A stretch of DNA of 45,865 nt from positions 1 through 45,865 of the forward strand of contig SCEG01000024.1 of the NCBI GenBank assembly GCA_004102805.1. Direction: 5' to 3'. The notes below the pieces were generated by a model that saw only the letters and a list, made by a program, of their open reading frames with translations, ran no database searches and had not been told where the DNA came from. Positions 37,150 through 45,744 of this stretch are shown here, piece by piece. Position 1 is the stretch's first letter. The number at the start of each line of letters is the position of its first letter. Source of the DNA: Muribaculaceae bacterium Isolate-002 (NCI) (GTDB lineage: Bacteria > Bacteroidota > Bacteroidia > Bacteroidales > Muribaculaceae). The position numbers were made by a program, and so were the translations under genes.

Positions 37150-37767
37150 ATGAAAAAGATATTGTTTATGCTGGTCTTGGCAATCGGACTCTGTGGAGGA
37201 CAAACCATCGCCCAAAAACGTCATGACGGACATCGCGGACACAGCGCTTGCGAAGAGAGAAGCCGCCATCATCGGTCGCCATATTTCATTACCGACAACA
37301 AAGTGTTCTTCGAAGGACGTATGGTAGAAGGAGCCTCCGCCTCAAGTTTTTCCATATTGCGCGACGGATATGCCAAAGACTCCTGGGCTGTGTATTACTG
37401 CGGCGTAAAAATAGAAGGAGCCTCAAGCGACTCGTTCAATGTGATGGGTTACGGCTACGCAAAAAACACTTGGAATGTATATTACAACGGCGTGAAGATT
37501 GACGAAGCTTCCCCAAACAGTTTCCGCCTGCTCTCTGACTGGTATGCCAAAGACTCCTGGAACGTGTACTACGACGGGAAGAAAATCGCCGGCGCATCTC
37601 CCGATAATTTCAAAGTGCTTCGTGACGGCTATGCAAAAGATGCATGGAATGTATATTTCGATGCCGTAAAGATTGAGGGCGCATCTCCCGACAGTTTCAA
37701 AGTGCTTCGTGACGGCTACGCCAGCGATAGCTGGAACACATATTACTTCGGAAGAAAAATCGACTGA
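37150..37767 (+). CDS. Exported DKNYY-type repeat protein
   Basis: 205 residues. Signal peptide 1-20 (ILFMLVLAIGLCGGQTIA), then a His/Arg-rich segment (KRHDGHRGHSACEERSRHHR), which could bind metal or haem, then five tandem 29-residue repeats (61-205) of the type GASPDSFKVLRDGYAKDSWN plus VYYDGKKI. The repeat resembles the DKNYY family, common in exported bacterial proteins with no known biochemical role. Co-transcribed with the TonB receptor-like gene, so it may help the same uptake process (inference). Confidence 0.78.
   Translation: MKKILFMLVLAIGLCGGQTIAQKRHDGHRGHSACEERSRHHRSPYFITDNKVFFEGRMVEGASASSFSILRDGYAKDSWAVYYCGVKIEGASSDSFNVMGYGYAKNTWNVYYNGVKIDEASPNSFRLLSDWYAKDSWNVYYDGKKIAGASPDNFKVLRDGYAKDAWNVYFDAVKIEGASPDSFKVLRDGYASDSWNTYYFGRKID
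37330..37764 (+). repeat. Five tandem 87-bp coding repeats
   Basis: Five units of exactly 29 codons. The last two units share long identical stretches (for example around 37612 and 37699, AAAGTGCTTCGTGACGGCTA), suggesting recent expansion by duplication, whereas the first is most diverged. Confidence 0.9.
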
Positions 37768-38002
37768 AACTGCGTTGTAATAGGGTGATGCGGGAGGGGC
37801 ATAGCCTGTTCGTATTCAAGGTCAACGCAATATAACCTGTCGTAGGCGATTGACGCTCGTTTCATCGTCATGCCGTACCTTCACTTCTCGGCCATCGTGT
37901 ATGTGGAGATAAGCATTTTATCGGTGACCGACGGTGGAAGCTCCGGCAAGCATAGCCGAGCATCTGCAGCAGCGACTCTACCGCTTTATACCCCTAAAAA
38001 GT
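37768..38002. other. Intergenic stretch without a recognised feature
   Basis: About 235 bases between the DKNYY gene and the promoter of the Fur-like gene; no gene, tRNA or strong terminator was recognised. Confidence 0.5.
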
Positions 38003-38032
38003 TTTGACGTTGTAAAAAAATTATTAACTTTG
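38003..38032 (+). promoter_or_regulatory. Promoter of the fur-purA unit
   Basis: TTTG at 38003-38006, then TAACTTTG at 38025-38032 (18-base spacer). Transcription would begin at about 38037-38040, precisely where the palindromic leader element starts. Confidence 0.7.
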
Positions 38033-38038
38033 TCTCTG

Positions 38039-38209
38039 ATAAGTAACTGTTCAAAATCATTTTGATATCATGACAGAAGTTTTTCTTAGGCGACCGACAG
38101 CAAAACAGATGAAATGTAGCCCGCTACATGACTGATGACAAGATGGAAAGCGACAAAAAAAGACTTCGGCATAAATTAAAATGCATATTAATTTTAAACT
38201 GTGACTTAT
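38039..38209 (+). repeat. 171-bp palindromic leader element, copy 2
   Basis: The left end ATAAGTAACTGTTCAAAAT (from 38039) is matched, with mismatches, by the right end read from 38209 on the other strand, ATAAGTCACAGTTTAAAAT. Inside, TGTAGC..GCTACA forms a hairpin flanked by GATGAA and GACTGA, followed by AAAGCGAC and AAAAAAAG, the same order as the copy at 23950. It spans the whole predicted leader, and its last two bases are the AT of the Fur-like gene's ATG at 38208. Pairing of the ends would bury the start codon. Confidence 0.65.
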
Positions 38210-38690
38210 GACCGACAACAAAGTAAAACTATCTGCCGTTGATACGCTTGACAGATATCTCGCTGCAAAGCACCTGCGCCGCACTCCCGAGCGATATGCC
38301 ATCCTTGACATGGTGCTGCGCATGAACAAGCACTTCTACATCGAGACTATATGCCGGGCGATGGCCGACAGCAACTTTCGCGTCAGTCGGGCGACAGTCT
38401 ACAACACCATCGAACTCTTCACCGAAGCCGGCATCGTCCGCCGACACCGCTTTGGCAACGAGCCCGCTCAGTTCGAGAAAATAGTCGACACTGCCGCCGC
38501 CAACCACCAGCACCTCGTGTGCACAAAATGCGGCAAGGTAAAGGAAATAAAGGATCCGGCTCTCCTGAAAGCCCTCTCACAAAGGCGATATCAGGCATTC
38601 ACCCCCGAATATTTCCAGTTTTATGTCTACGGCACTTGCTCACAATGCAGCCGACGCATGAGACACCGTGCCCGACAAGCTGAAAAATAA
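38208..38690 (+). CDS. Fur family transcriptional regulator
   Basis: 160 residues. N-terminal winged helix (RRTPERYAILDMVL, then VSRATVYNTIELFTEAGIV) and a C-terminal dimerisation/metal domain with HQHLVCTKCGKV (HxH and CxxC at about 100-108) and a second CxxC (CSQC near 143), so the structural zinc site is complete. It could be Fur, Zur or PerR; residues do not decide. First gene before purA and a DUF1015 gene; its leader is the 171-bp palindromic element. Confidence 0.9.
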   Translation: MTDNKVKLSAVDTLDRYLAAKHLRRTPERYAILDMVLRMNKHFYIETICRAMADSNFRVSRATVYNTIELFTEAGIVRRHRFGNEPAQFEKIVDTAAANHQHLVCTKCGKVKEIKDPALLKALSQRRYQAFTPEYFQFYVYGTCSQCSRRMRHRARQAEK

Positions 38691-38717
38691 GTCAAATATA
38701 ACATATACAGATTAAAA

Positions 38718-39983
38718 ATGAAAGTTGATATTTTGCTCGGCCTGCAATGGGGCGACGAAGGTAAAGGTAAAGTAGTTGACGTTCTGACACCCCGCTACGA
38801 TGCCGTAGCACGTTTTCAGGGCGGACCCAACGCCGGACACACTCTCGAATTTGACGGCAAGAAATATGTGCTGCGTTCCATACCCTCCGGCATATTCCAG
38901 GAAAATCAGGTCAACATAATAGGCAACGGCGTCGTGCTCGACCCCGTCCTCTTCGAGGAAGAAGCACGAGCCCTCGAGGCATCAGGCATAGATCTGCGGA
39001 AAGCGCTTAAAATATCGCGTAAAGTCCACCTCATTCTCCCCACACACCGCCTCCTCGACGCCGCTAACGAAAAAGCAAAAGGCGACGCCAAGATAGGCAC
39101 GACAGGCAAAGGCATCGGTCCGACCTACACCGACAAAGTGTCGCGCAACGGATTGCGCCTCGGCAACATGGAGAACGGCGACCTCACCGCCTACAATGCC
39201 GCCCGCGACCGTCATCTGCGCATTCTCGCATCCATGGGCGAAAATCCCGACATCACAGATCTCGAAGCAAAATGGTTCGATGCCGTCAGATACATCCTCA
39301 CCTACGACATCATCGACTCCGAATACTTCATCAACGACCTTCTCCGACAAGGCAAGTCAATACTTTGCGAAGGCGCCCAGGGAACACTTCTCGACGTCGA
39401 CTTCGGCTCATACCCCTTCGTCACTTCATCCAACACCATAAGCGCCGGAGCTTGCTGCGGTCTCGGTGTGGCACCCAACAAAATCGGTGAAGTATACGGC
39501 ATATTCAAAGCCTATTGCACCCGCGTAGGCTCAGGCCCCTTCCCCACCGAGCTACACGATGAAACAGGCAAAAAAATACGCGACCTCGGTCACGAATACG
39601 GAGCAGTCACCGGCCGCGAGCGACGCTGCGGATGGATCGACCTCGTCGCATTGCGCTACGCCATCATGATCAACGGCGTCACACAGCTTATCATGATGAA
39701 AAGCGACGTGCTCGACACATTCCCGCAGATCCGCGCATGCGTAGCCTACGAGATTGAGGGCAAGCGCGTCGACACATTCCCATTCACAGTCGACGACTCA
39801 CGCATCAAACCCGTCTACGTCGACATGCCCGGATGGCTCACCGACATGACTCAGTTCAAAGAAGAATCTCAGTTCCCCAAAGAATTCAGCGACTACATCG
39901 CATTCCTCGAACAACAGCTCGGAGTGCCCATAAGAATAGTTTCGATAGGCCCCGACCGCAACCAGACAATAATCCGTAAGTAA
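38718..39983 (+). CDS. purA: Adenylosuccinate synthetase
   Basis: 421 residues, normal length. Converts IMP, aspartate and GTP to adenylosuccinate, the committed step to AMP. Seen: QWGDEGKGKVVD at 10-21 (GTP loop with catalytic Asp), GGPNAGHT (catalytic His) near 36, IGTTGKGIGPTY near 125, and the GRERRCGW/GSGPFPTE region about 270-310. Located 27 bases after the Fur-like gene and 11 bases before the next gene, so probably an operon. Confidence 0.97.
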   Translation: MKVDILLGLQWGDEGKGKVVDVLTPRYDAVARFQGGPNAGHTLEFDGKKYVLRSIPSGIFQENQVNIIGNGVVLDPVLFEEEARALEASGIDLRKALKISRKVHLILPTHRLLDAANEKAKGDAKIGTTGKGIGPTYTDKVSRNGLRLGNMENGDLTAYNAARDRHLRILASMGENPDITDLEAKWFDAVRYILTYDIIDSEYFINDLLRQGKSILCEGAQGTLLDVDFGSYPFVTSSNTISAGACCGLGVAPNKIGEVYGIFKAYCTRVGSGPFPTELHDETGKKIRDLGHEYGAVTGRERRCGWIDLVALRYAIMINGVTQLIMMKSDVLDTFPQIRACVAYEIEGKRVDTFPFTVDDSRIKPVYVDMPGWLTDMTQFKEESQFPKEFSDYIAFLEQQLGVPIRIVSIGPDRNQTIIRK

Positions 39984-39994
39984 CATTCAGTACC

Positions 39995-41239
39995 ATGGCA
40001 AAGATCAAACCATTCCGCGGCGTTCGCCCGCCACGACAGCTTGTCACAGAAGTTGCCTCGCGCCCCTACGACGTCCTTAACTCCGAAGAAGCTCGTGCGG
40101 AAGCCCAGGGTAACCCGAAATCGCTCTACCACATCATAAAGCCCGAAATCGACTTTGAGCCGGGCACCGACGAGCACGATCCCAAAGTCTACGACAAAGC
40201 CGTCGAAAACTTCAATAACTTCCAGAAACAGGGCTGGCTCGTTCAGGACGAAACCGACAGATATTACATCTACGCCCAGACTATGGACGGCCGCACCCAA
40301 TACGGCTTCGTCATCGCCGCCAATGTCGACGACTACATGACCGGCAAAATCAAAAAACACGAGCTCACACGACGCGACAAGGAAGAGGATCGCATGAAGC
40401 ATGTCCGCATCAACAACGCCAACATCGAGCCCGTATTCTTCGCATTCCCCGACAACGACGTCCTCCAGGACATCATCACGAAAGTCACCGCCGGAGAGCC
40501 CGAATATGACTTCGTAGCGCCCGACGGCTTCGGACACCACTTCTGGGTAATATCCGACAACGATATCATTCAGACCATCACCGCCGAATTTGAAAAAATG
40601 CCGTCACTCTACATCGCCGACGGCCATCACCGCACCGCTGCCGCTGCCCTTGTAGGCAATGAGAAAGCGCAAAACAACCCCGGACACCGCGGCGACGAGG
40701 AATACAATTACTTCCTTGCTGTGGCATTCCCGGCCTCTCACCTCAAAATCATCGACTACAACCGTGTCGTCAAAGACCTTAACGGCCTCTCCGACCAAGA
40801 GTTCATCGCCCGTCTCAAAGAAAACTTCGACGTTGTCGACATGGGCACAGAGATTTATCGCCCCGCCCGTCTCCACAACTTCTCGCTCTATCTCGGAGGA
40901 CACTGGTATTCGCTCACACCCCACGAAGGCACATACGACGACAATGACCCGATCGGATGTCTCGACGTCACCGTATCATCCGACCTCATACTACGCGACA
41001 TACTCGGCATCACCGACCTGCGTTCCGACAAACGCATCGACTTCGTCGGCGGCATACGCGGACTCGGCGAACTCAAACAGCGTGTCGACTCCGGTGAGAT
41101 GAAGGTCGCTCTGGCTCTTTATCCCGTTTCAATGAAGCAGCTGATCGACATCGCCGACACCGGCAACATCATGCCGCCCAAGACCACGTGGTTCGAGCCA
41201 AAACTCCGTTCAGGTCTCGTCATCCACAAACTCGAATAA
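39995..41239 (+). CDS. DUF1015 family protein
   Basis: 414 residues, normal for the family. Start motif KIKPFRGVRPPRQLVTEVAS with ASRPYDVLNSEEARAEAQGN (about 20-40) and the diagnostic YIADGHHRTAAAA at about 203-215. Cytoplasmic, no signal peptide. Biochemical role unknown; found widely in anaerobes, often near serine or purine genes. Eleven bases after purA, so likely co-transcribed. Confidence 0.92.
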   Translation: MAKIKPFRGVRPPRQLVTEVASRPYDVLNSEEARAEAQGNPKSLYHIIKPEIDFEPGTDEHDPKVYDKAVENFNNFQKQGWLVQDETDRYYIYAQTMDGRTQYGFVIAANVDDYMTGKIKKHELTRRDKEEDRMKHVRINNANIEPVFFAFPDNDVLQDIITKVTAGEPEYDFVAPDGFGHHFWVISDNDIIQTITAEFEKMPSLYIADGHHRTAAAALVGNEKAQNNPGHRGDEEYNYFLAVAFPASHLKIIDYNRVVKDLNGLSDQEFIARLKENFDVVDMGTEIYRPARLHNFSLYLGGHWYSLTPHEGTYDDNDPIGCLDVTVSSDLILRDILGITDLRSDKRIDFVGGIRGLGELKQRVDSGEMKVALALYPVSMKQLIDIADTGNIMPPKTTWFEPKLRSGLVIHKLE

Positions 41240-41368
41240 TCCATTCTTACGGCATTTAAAGCGTCCGTGCATGGCTTACGCTACAGATGATTAAATATTA
41301 TAACCACAAGCGAACAAAATCAAGACTGCGGCGTTTCATAATCAAAGACCTGTTAAACTCTTCGACTT

Positions 41369-41458
41369 ATGGAAACAAAAAGCACTCTTTCGACCTGGTT
41401 CTCACGCCGCCTTTTCAAACTGTTCAGTCTGACACCGATTTCGCGCTTGCTCTTATAA
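41369..41458 (+). CDS. Possible 29-residue small protein
   Basis: ATG 41369 to TAA 41456-41458 encodes METKSTLSTWFSRRLFKLFS followed by LTPISRLLL. The C-terminal two thirds are basic and hydrophobic and would form an amphipathic helix. It lies 130 bases after the DUF1015 gene and before a strong terminator, so a transcript could cover it. It could be noise; codon statistics at this length are not decisive. Confidence 0.3.
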   Translation: METKSTLSTWFSRRLFKLFSLTPISRLLL

Positions 41459-41489
41459 AGACATAAAATATAATTGTAGCAGACCACAT

Positions 41490-41531
41490 AAAGGATGGAC
41501 CGACGCACAACGCGTCAAGTCCATCCTTTTT
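41490..41531 (+). terminator. Strong terminator after the purA unit
   Basis: AAAGGATGGAC (41490-41500) pairs with GTCCATCCTTT (41519-41529), with a nested GACGC..GCGTC stem and a T run. It ends transcription from the fur-purA-DUF1015 unit and any small transcript at 41369. Confidence 0.9.
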
Positions 41532-41548
41532 CAGTCTTTAATAGAATT

Positions 41549-42055
41549 ATGAAACTGACCACTACCCCGTTCCGCATATCATCCGACACATATATCCGAC
41601 GCATAATCAGGCGCTGGCTTGCCCGCTATATACTACCGCTTATCGCCACACTCGCCACACTCGTCGTTTTGGGCATTGCCGTCAATCCGGTTTTTTTCAT
41701 CGTCGCGCTCATATTCATATTCATCGTCGCGCCGACCGCCCTGATGTTTGTCTACTACTTCTACGGACTGACACCACGCATCGTAATGCTGTCGACCGGA
41801 CTCGTCACCGTTTCGGCCGACGAGTCAGCCGTAACGGCCGACATCTCTTTTGACGACCGTCCCTCCCGTAAATTCACCATCCCACTCTCCGGCATCCGCG
41901 AGATAACACCCGGCGACTCCATCGACACCATCGTATGCGGCTCCGGACCCGGCGACATCCTGCTGCTCGACAAAAACGCATTCGCATCGCAAGCCGCACG
42001 CATCCGCTTTCACAACTACATATTCGACAGCATAAGTGCCGTACAAAAAGAATAG
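41549..42055 (+). CDS. Two-helix membrane protein of unknown function
   Basis: 168 residues from ATG 41549, chosen because the upstream in-frame start lies inside the terminator. A basic N-terminus (RRIIRRWLARY), two adjacent membrane helices at about 28-48 and 51-76, then a cytoplasmic beta-rich domain (VTVSADESAVTADISFDDRP, then IPLSGIREI and DTIVCGSG, DILLLDKNAF). This resembles YcxB/PH-like membrane proteins in layout. It ends 20 bases before tgt, so they are probably co-transcribed. Confidence 0.75.
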   Translation: MKLTTTPFRISSDTYIRRIIRRWLARYILPLIATLATLVVLGIAVNPVFFIVALIFIFIVAPTALMFVYYFYGLTPRIVMLSTGLVTVSADESAVTADISFDDRPSRKFTIPLSGIREITPGDSIDTIVCGSGPGDILLLDKNAFASQAARIRFHNYIFDSISAVQKE

Positions 42056-42075
42056 TCATTAAATTACACCCATTC

Positions 42076-43206
42076 ATGAAATTTACATTACAGGCTACCG
42101 ATAAAAAATCCGGCGCACGAGCCGGCATCATACACACCGACCACGGTGACATTCCAACCCCCATTTTCATGCCGGTAGGCACCCAGGGATCCGTCAAAGC
42201 CGTCCATCAGCACGAGCTCCGCGATGACATTGACGCAAAAATAATACTCGGCAACACCTACCACCTCTACCTCCGCCCCGGAACCGATATAATCGAACAA
42301 GCCGGCGGCCTCCACAAGTTCAACGGCTGGGAACGCCCCATCCTCACCGACTCCGGTGGCTTCCAGGTATTCTCCCTCTCATCCAACCGCAAGCTCAAGG
42401 AAGAAGGCGCATACTTCCGTTCGCACATCGACGGATCTAAACACCTTTTCACCCCCGAAAAAGTTGTCGACATACAACGCTCCATCGGTTCAGACATCAT
42501 GATGGCACTCGACGAATGCCCTCCCGGCACCTCCGACCGCGCCTACGCCACAAAATCACTCGCCCTGACACACCGCTGGCTGCGCAGAGGCTGGGATCAC
42601 TTCAACGCCACATCACCACGCTACGGCCACTCTCAGGCATTCTTCCCCATCGTACAAGGCTGCACATACCCCGACCTGCGCCGTGAGTCGGCAAAATTCG
42701 TCGCCGACCTCGGTGCCGAAGGCAACGCCATCGGTGGTCTTGCCGTAGGCGAACCGGCCGAAGTAATGTACGACATGATAGAAGTCGTCAACGAAATTCT
42801 TCCTGCCGACCGCCCTCGCTACCTCATGGGCGTTGGCACACCCGCAAATATCCTCGAGGCAATCGAGCGCGGAGTCGACATGATGGACTGCGTCATGCCC
42901 ACCCGCAACGCTCGCAACGGCATGCTCTTCACCTCCCACGGCATCATGAACATGCGCAATAAGAAATGGGCCGACGATTTCTCCCCAATCCAGGAAGACG
43001 GTCCGTCATACGTCGACCGCACATATTCCAGAGCCTATCTGCGCCATCTATTCATAGCCGACGAAATCCTCGCTATGCAGATTGCGTCAATCCATAACCT
43101 CGCATTCTACCTCTGGCTCGTCACACAGGCCCGTCAGCACATAATGGCCGGAGACTTCGCCGACTGGAAAAAAGCCATTCTCCCAATCCTCACCTCCCGT
43201 CTCTGA
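42076..43206 (+). CDS. tgt: Queuine/preQ1 tRNA-guanine transglycosylase
   Basis: 376 residues from ATG 42076; an upstream in-frame extension into the previous gene is rejected. Exchanges guanine 34 of GUN-anticodon tRNAs for a queuine precursor. Seen: D92 in DSGGFQVFSL, IVQGCTYPDLRR near 193, GLAVGEPAEVMYD near 221, and DCVMPTRNARNG at 271-282 with the nucleophilic aspartate region. The usual C-x-C-x-x-C zinc ligands before the YSRAYL helix are replaced: the segment reads EDGPSYVDRTYSRAYLRHL (307-325) with no cysteine, although the downstream His in IHNL is kept. Probably a zinc-independent Bacteroidota variant. Confidence 0.95.
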   Translation: MKFTLQATDKKSGARAGIIHTDHGDIPTPIFMPVGTQGSVKAVHQHELRDDIDAKIILGNTYHLYLRPGTDIIEQAGGLHKFNGWERPILTDSGGFQVFSLSSNRKLKEEGAYFRSHIDGSKHLFTPEKVVDIQRSIGSDIMMALDECPPGTSDRAYATKSLALTHRWLRRGWDHFNATSPRYGHSQAFFPIVQGCTYPDLRRESAKFVADLGAEGNAIGGLAVGEPAEVMYDMIEVVNEILPADRPRYLMGVGTPANILEAIERGVDMMDCVMPTRNARNGMLFTSHGIMNMRNKKWADDFSPIQEDGPSYVDRTYSRAYLRHLFIADEILAMQIASIHNLAFYLWLVTQARQHIMAGDFADWKKAILPILTSRL

Positions 43207-43268
43207 CAATCTCCGACCACGCAAAAAGCGCCCCGTTCCAAATCAAAATACATCCCGATAATAAAACC

Positions 43269-43302
43269 AAGGTCACTAAGGATTGTAATCCTTAGTGACC
43301 TT
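43269..43302. terminator. Bidirectional terminator after tgt
   Basis: AAGGTCACTAAGGAT (43269-43283), loop TGTA, ATCCTTAGTGACCTT (43288-43302): a perfect 15-bp stem between convergent genes tgt and the GH97 gene. Confidence 0.88.
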
Positions 43303-43354
43303 AATAACTTTAAAGACATTAACAACCTTAGAGAGTGTTTGGATTTAAATCAAA

Positions 43355-43430
43355 TTAAGAAACTGTTTAAATTTATATGATACGGACTTTGAGATAGGCA
43401 AAGTGAGATGAATTTTAAGCAGTTTCTTAA
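43355..43430. repeat. 76-bp palindromic element, diverged copy
   Basis: Ends TTAAGAAACTGTTTAAATTT (43355 onward) and, from the other strand at 43430, TTAAGAAACTGCTTAAAATT are 20-base inverted repeats with two mismatches. The interior folds via ACTTTG..CAAAGT. The ends resemble the AAGTAACTGTTC ends of the leader elements, but here the element sits next to stop codons of convergent genes, not in a leader. Confidence 0.6.
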
Positions 43431-43440
43431 AGCCCGATTA

Positions 43441-45537
43441 TTAATTCTTAATAGCCCGAAGCCTTACGGCAGCACCGCCGCCGGGTGCCAGCTCAAGCGT
43501 CATCTCACTCTTGCAGTCCACCTTCTTCTCATAGATTTTATACGACTTCGGATTGCTCTTGTAGTCGGCATCCTTTCCATCCTCATAGACCGTCGCGATA
43601 TACTTCACGCCCTTCGGCAGAAAGTCAAGTCTGAATTTGGCCTTGCGCGCATTCTCATCCGTAATCGCGCCGACATACCAGTCATCACTGTTCTTGTCCT
43701 GACGGGCAACAGTTATATAATCACCCGGTTCAGCCTCAAGATATACCGACGTTCTCCACTCGACAGGCACAACCTTGATAAACTCGAACGCATCCGCATA
43801 CCTGCGATAGCTCTCCGGCTTGTCACAAGCCATCTGCATGGGCGACGGCATAGTCAGATACAGAGCCAACTGACGGGCGATTGTAGTGCCAGGCTTCGAA
43901 TTGTTGCCGAACCCATACGATGCCAGATCCGTCTCGACGATACCCGGAGTGTAATCCATCGGCCCTCCCTTCAGACGCGTAAACGGCAATATCGTCGTAT
44001 GCTCCGGCGGATTGCCGCCCATAGCCTCATATTCGCCGCCACGTGCCGACTCCTGAGCGACCCAGTTTGGCCATGTACGCATCAGCCCCGTAGGCCTTAC
44101 AGCCTCATGACTGTTCACCATCACCTTATGCTCGGCCGCACGACGCGCCACCTCTATATAGTGGTCATTCACCCATTGCGACGAATGATGCTCGCCACGC
44201 GGTATGATATAACCCACATACCCTGTCTTGACGGCATCATAGCCATGCTCGTTCATAAAATCAAAAGCCGCCTCAAGCTGGCGCTCATAATCAGCAGCAT
44301 TGGCCGACGTCTCGTGATGCATTATCAGCTTGACACCCTTCTCACGCGCATAACGCTCAAGCCCCTCGACATCAAAATCCGGATAAGCCTTGTCAAACAT
44401 GAAATGACGGTTCTTGCGACCCTCGGTCCAAGTCTCCCACCCCTCGTTCCAGCCTTCGACAAGCACACCCTTTATGCCCGATTCGGCGGCAAAATCAATA
44501 TATTTTTTCACATTCTCCGTGTTTGCCGCATGACGTCCGTTAGGCTTCACCTTCGAGTAATCCGTCACACCCGGACGCGTACTTATATCATCGCTGTAAG
44601 CCCACGAATTGCCGCCGAGAAACATCTCCCACCAAACACCCATGAACTTCTGCGGATAAATCCACGACGTATCCGCGATTTTCGACGGCTCGTTAAGATT
44701 GTATATCAGTTGCGAAGCCAGAATGTCGCGCGCGTCATCACTGATTATAAGCGTACGCCACGGCGTATTGAACGGTAGCTGCACATAACCGCGCACACCA
44801 TCCGCACCAGGCGTAAGATGCGATTTAAACCCCGGCTTCTCAATATCCACATCAAGCGCCATCGCAGGATATCCCACCAGAGCAGCCTCATGCAAATTGA
44901 CATAAACCTTACCCTCCGGATGCTTCATCATCACAGGAGTCTGCACCGCCAGACCGTCAATCAGCGTCGACTCCGAATGACGGGCACGCGGCAACTTCTC
45001 GCCAAGCGCACTTATCGGCGACCTCATATACAGAAACTCATCCGTATCATAATCGCCCGGTATGGCAAAAACAGTATAGTCATCAGCAAAATTAAACTCC
45101 GTATTCTCTCCCGTCACCGACAGAAAATACAAATCACCGCTCTGAGGCAACTCATACCTAAAACCCACACCGTCATCAAACACCCTCACCCTGACATCAA
45201 AATCCGGGCCCGACTCTCCTCTGAACCGGCCTACCAGCTCATTATAATGATTTCTGACCTCAGCATACTCACCCCATACAGGCGTCCACACCTCATCAAA
45301 TTCAACAACATCCCCAAACTCCACATTATAGCCCTCAGCTATAGCCGTCTCGCGAGCCGACAGCCCCAGACAACTCTCCGTCACAACAGGCATACCCTTG
45401 TAACTGACACTGTAAACAGCCCGCCCCGCACCATCAACATCCATATTGACAGCAATATCACCGTCAGGCGACGAAACAACAGCCGCGCCGCCGCTGACAG
45501 CACAACCGAGACCAAGCACAAAAAGCAGATTTTTCAT
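43441..45537 (-). CDS. GH97 alpha-glucosidase, SusB-like
   Basis: 698 residues from ATG 45537 (MKNLLFVLGLGCAVSGGAA), a signal peptide; a long upstream extension in the same frame is Cys/Phe-rich noise that overlaps the promoter. N-terminal beta-sandwich to about 270, (beta/alpha)8 barrel about 275-600, C-terminal beta domain. The inverting, SusB-type residues are all present: E361 (EGWNEGW), E409 (HHETS), E478 (NSHEAVRP) and E502 in ESARGGEYE, offset by 30 from the SusB numbers I remember. Retaining GH97 galactosidases have an Asp nucleophile instead. It cleaves terminal alpha-glucosides from starch oligosaccharides in the periplasm. Monocistronic. Confidence 0.93.
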   Translation of the reverse strand: MKNLLFVLGLGCAVSGGAAVVSSPDGDIAVNMDVDGAGRAVYSVSYKGMPVVTESCLGLSARETAIAEGYNVEFGDVVEFDEVWTPVWGEYAEVRNHYNELVGRFRGESGPDFDVRVRVFDDGVGFRYELPQSGDLYFLSVTGENTEFNFADDYTVFAIPGDYDTDEFLYMRSPISALGEKLPRARHSESTLIDGLAVQTPVMMKHPEGKVYVNLHEAALVGYPAMALDVDIEKPGFKSHLTPGADGVRGYVQLPFNTPWRTLIISDDARDILASQLIYNLNEPSKIADTSWIYPQKFMGVWWEMFLGGNSWAYSDDISTRPGVTDYSKVKPNGRHAANTENVKKYIDFAAESGIKGVLVEGWNEGWETWTEGRKNRHFMFDKAYPDFDVEGLERYAREKGVKLIMHHETSANAADYERQLEAAFDFMNEHGYDAVKTGYVGYIIPRGEHHSSQWVNDHYIEVARRAAEHKVMVNSHEAVRPTGLMRTWPNWVAQESARGGEYEAMGGNPPEHTTILPFTRLKGGPMDYTPGIVETDLASYGFGNNSKPGTTIARQLALYLTMPSPMQMACDKPESYRRYADAFEFIKVVPVEWRTSVYLEAEPGDYITVARQDKNSDDWYVGAITDENARKAKFRLDFLPKGVKYIATVYEDGKDADYKSNPKSYKIYEKKVDCKSEMTLELAPGGGAAVRLRAIKN

Positions 45538-45649
45538 TTCTAAATACTGATATACTGATTTAAGATAAAAAATTGATAACTGATACACCGAAATCTGAAA
45601 CATCACAGCGACGACACAGCATCGCCATCCGCAACAGAAAAACGGTTTA

Positions 45650-45657
45650 CAAAGATA
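45650..45657 (-). promoter_or_regulatory. -7 element of the GH97 gene
   Basis: On the minus strand TATCTTTG fits TAnnTTTG. It gives a leader of about 105 bases to ATG 45537. No clear -33 at the right distance. Confidence 0.6.
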
Positions 45658-45744
45658 AAAAAACTTTTCGCAAAAATGCGTCAAAAACATACACCACATC
45701 CCCCGCAACCAACATTATTACCAATTTTATCAAATACCTGTCCG

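Noticed and set aside
37330..37764. CRISPR-like regular repeats
   Set aside because: The 87-base period is in-frame coding sequence with no spacers.
37768..38002. tRNA or small structured RNA in this intergenic gap
   Set aside because: No cloverleaf, anticodon arm or CCA-adjacent acceptor stem could be assembled.
43408..44778. A long open frame on the plus strand opposite the GH97 gene (456 codons)
   Set aside because: It is antisense to a well-supported enzyme, is rich in Arg/Leu/His/Ile as expected of a shadow frame, and has no start signal or domain.
45538..45708. N-terminal extension of the GH97 protein
   Set aside because: Cys/Phe-rich, overlaps the promoter, and puts the signal peptide 57 residues inside the protein.
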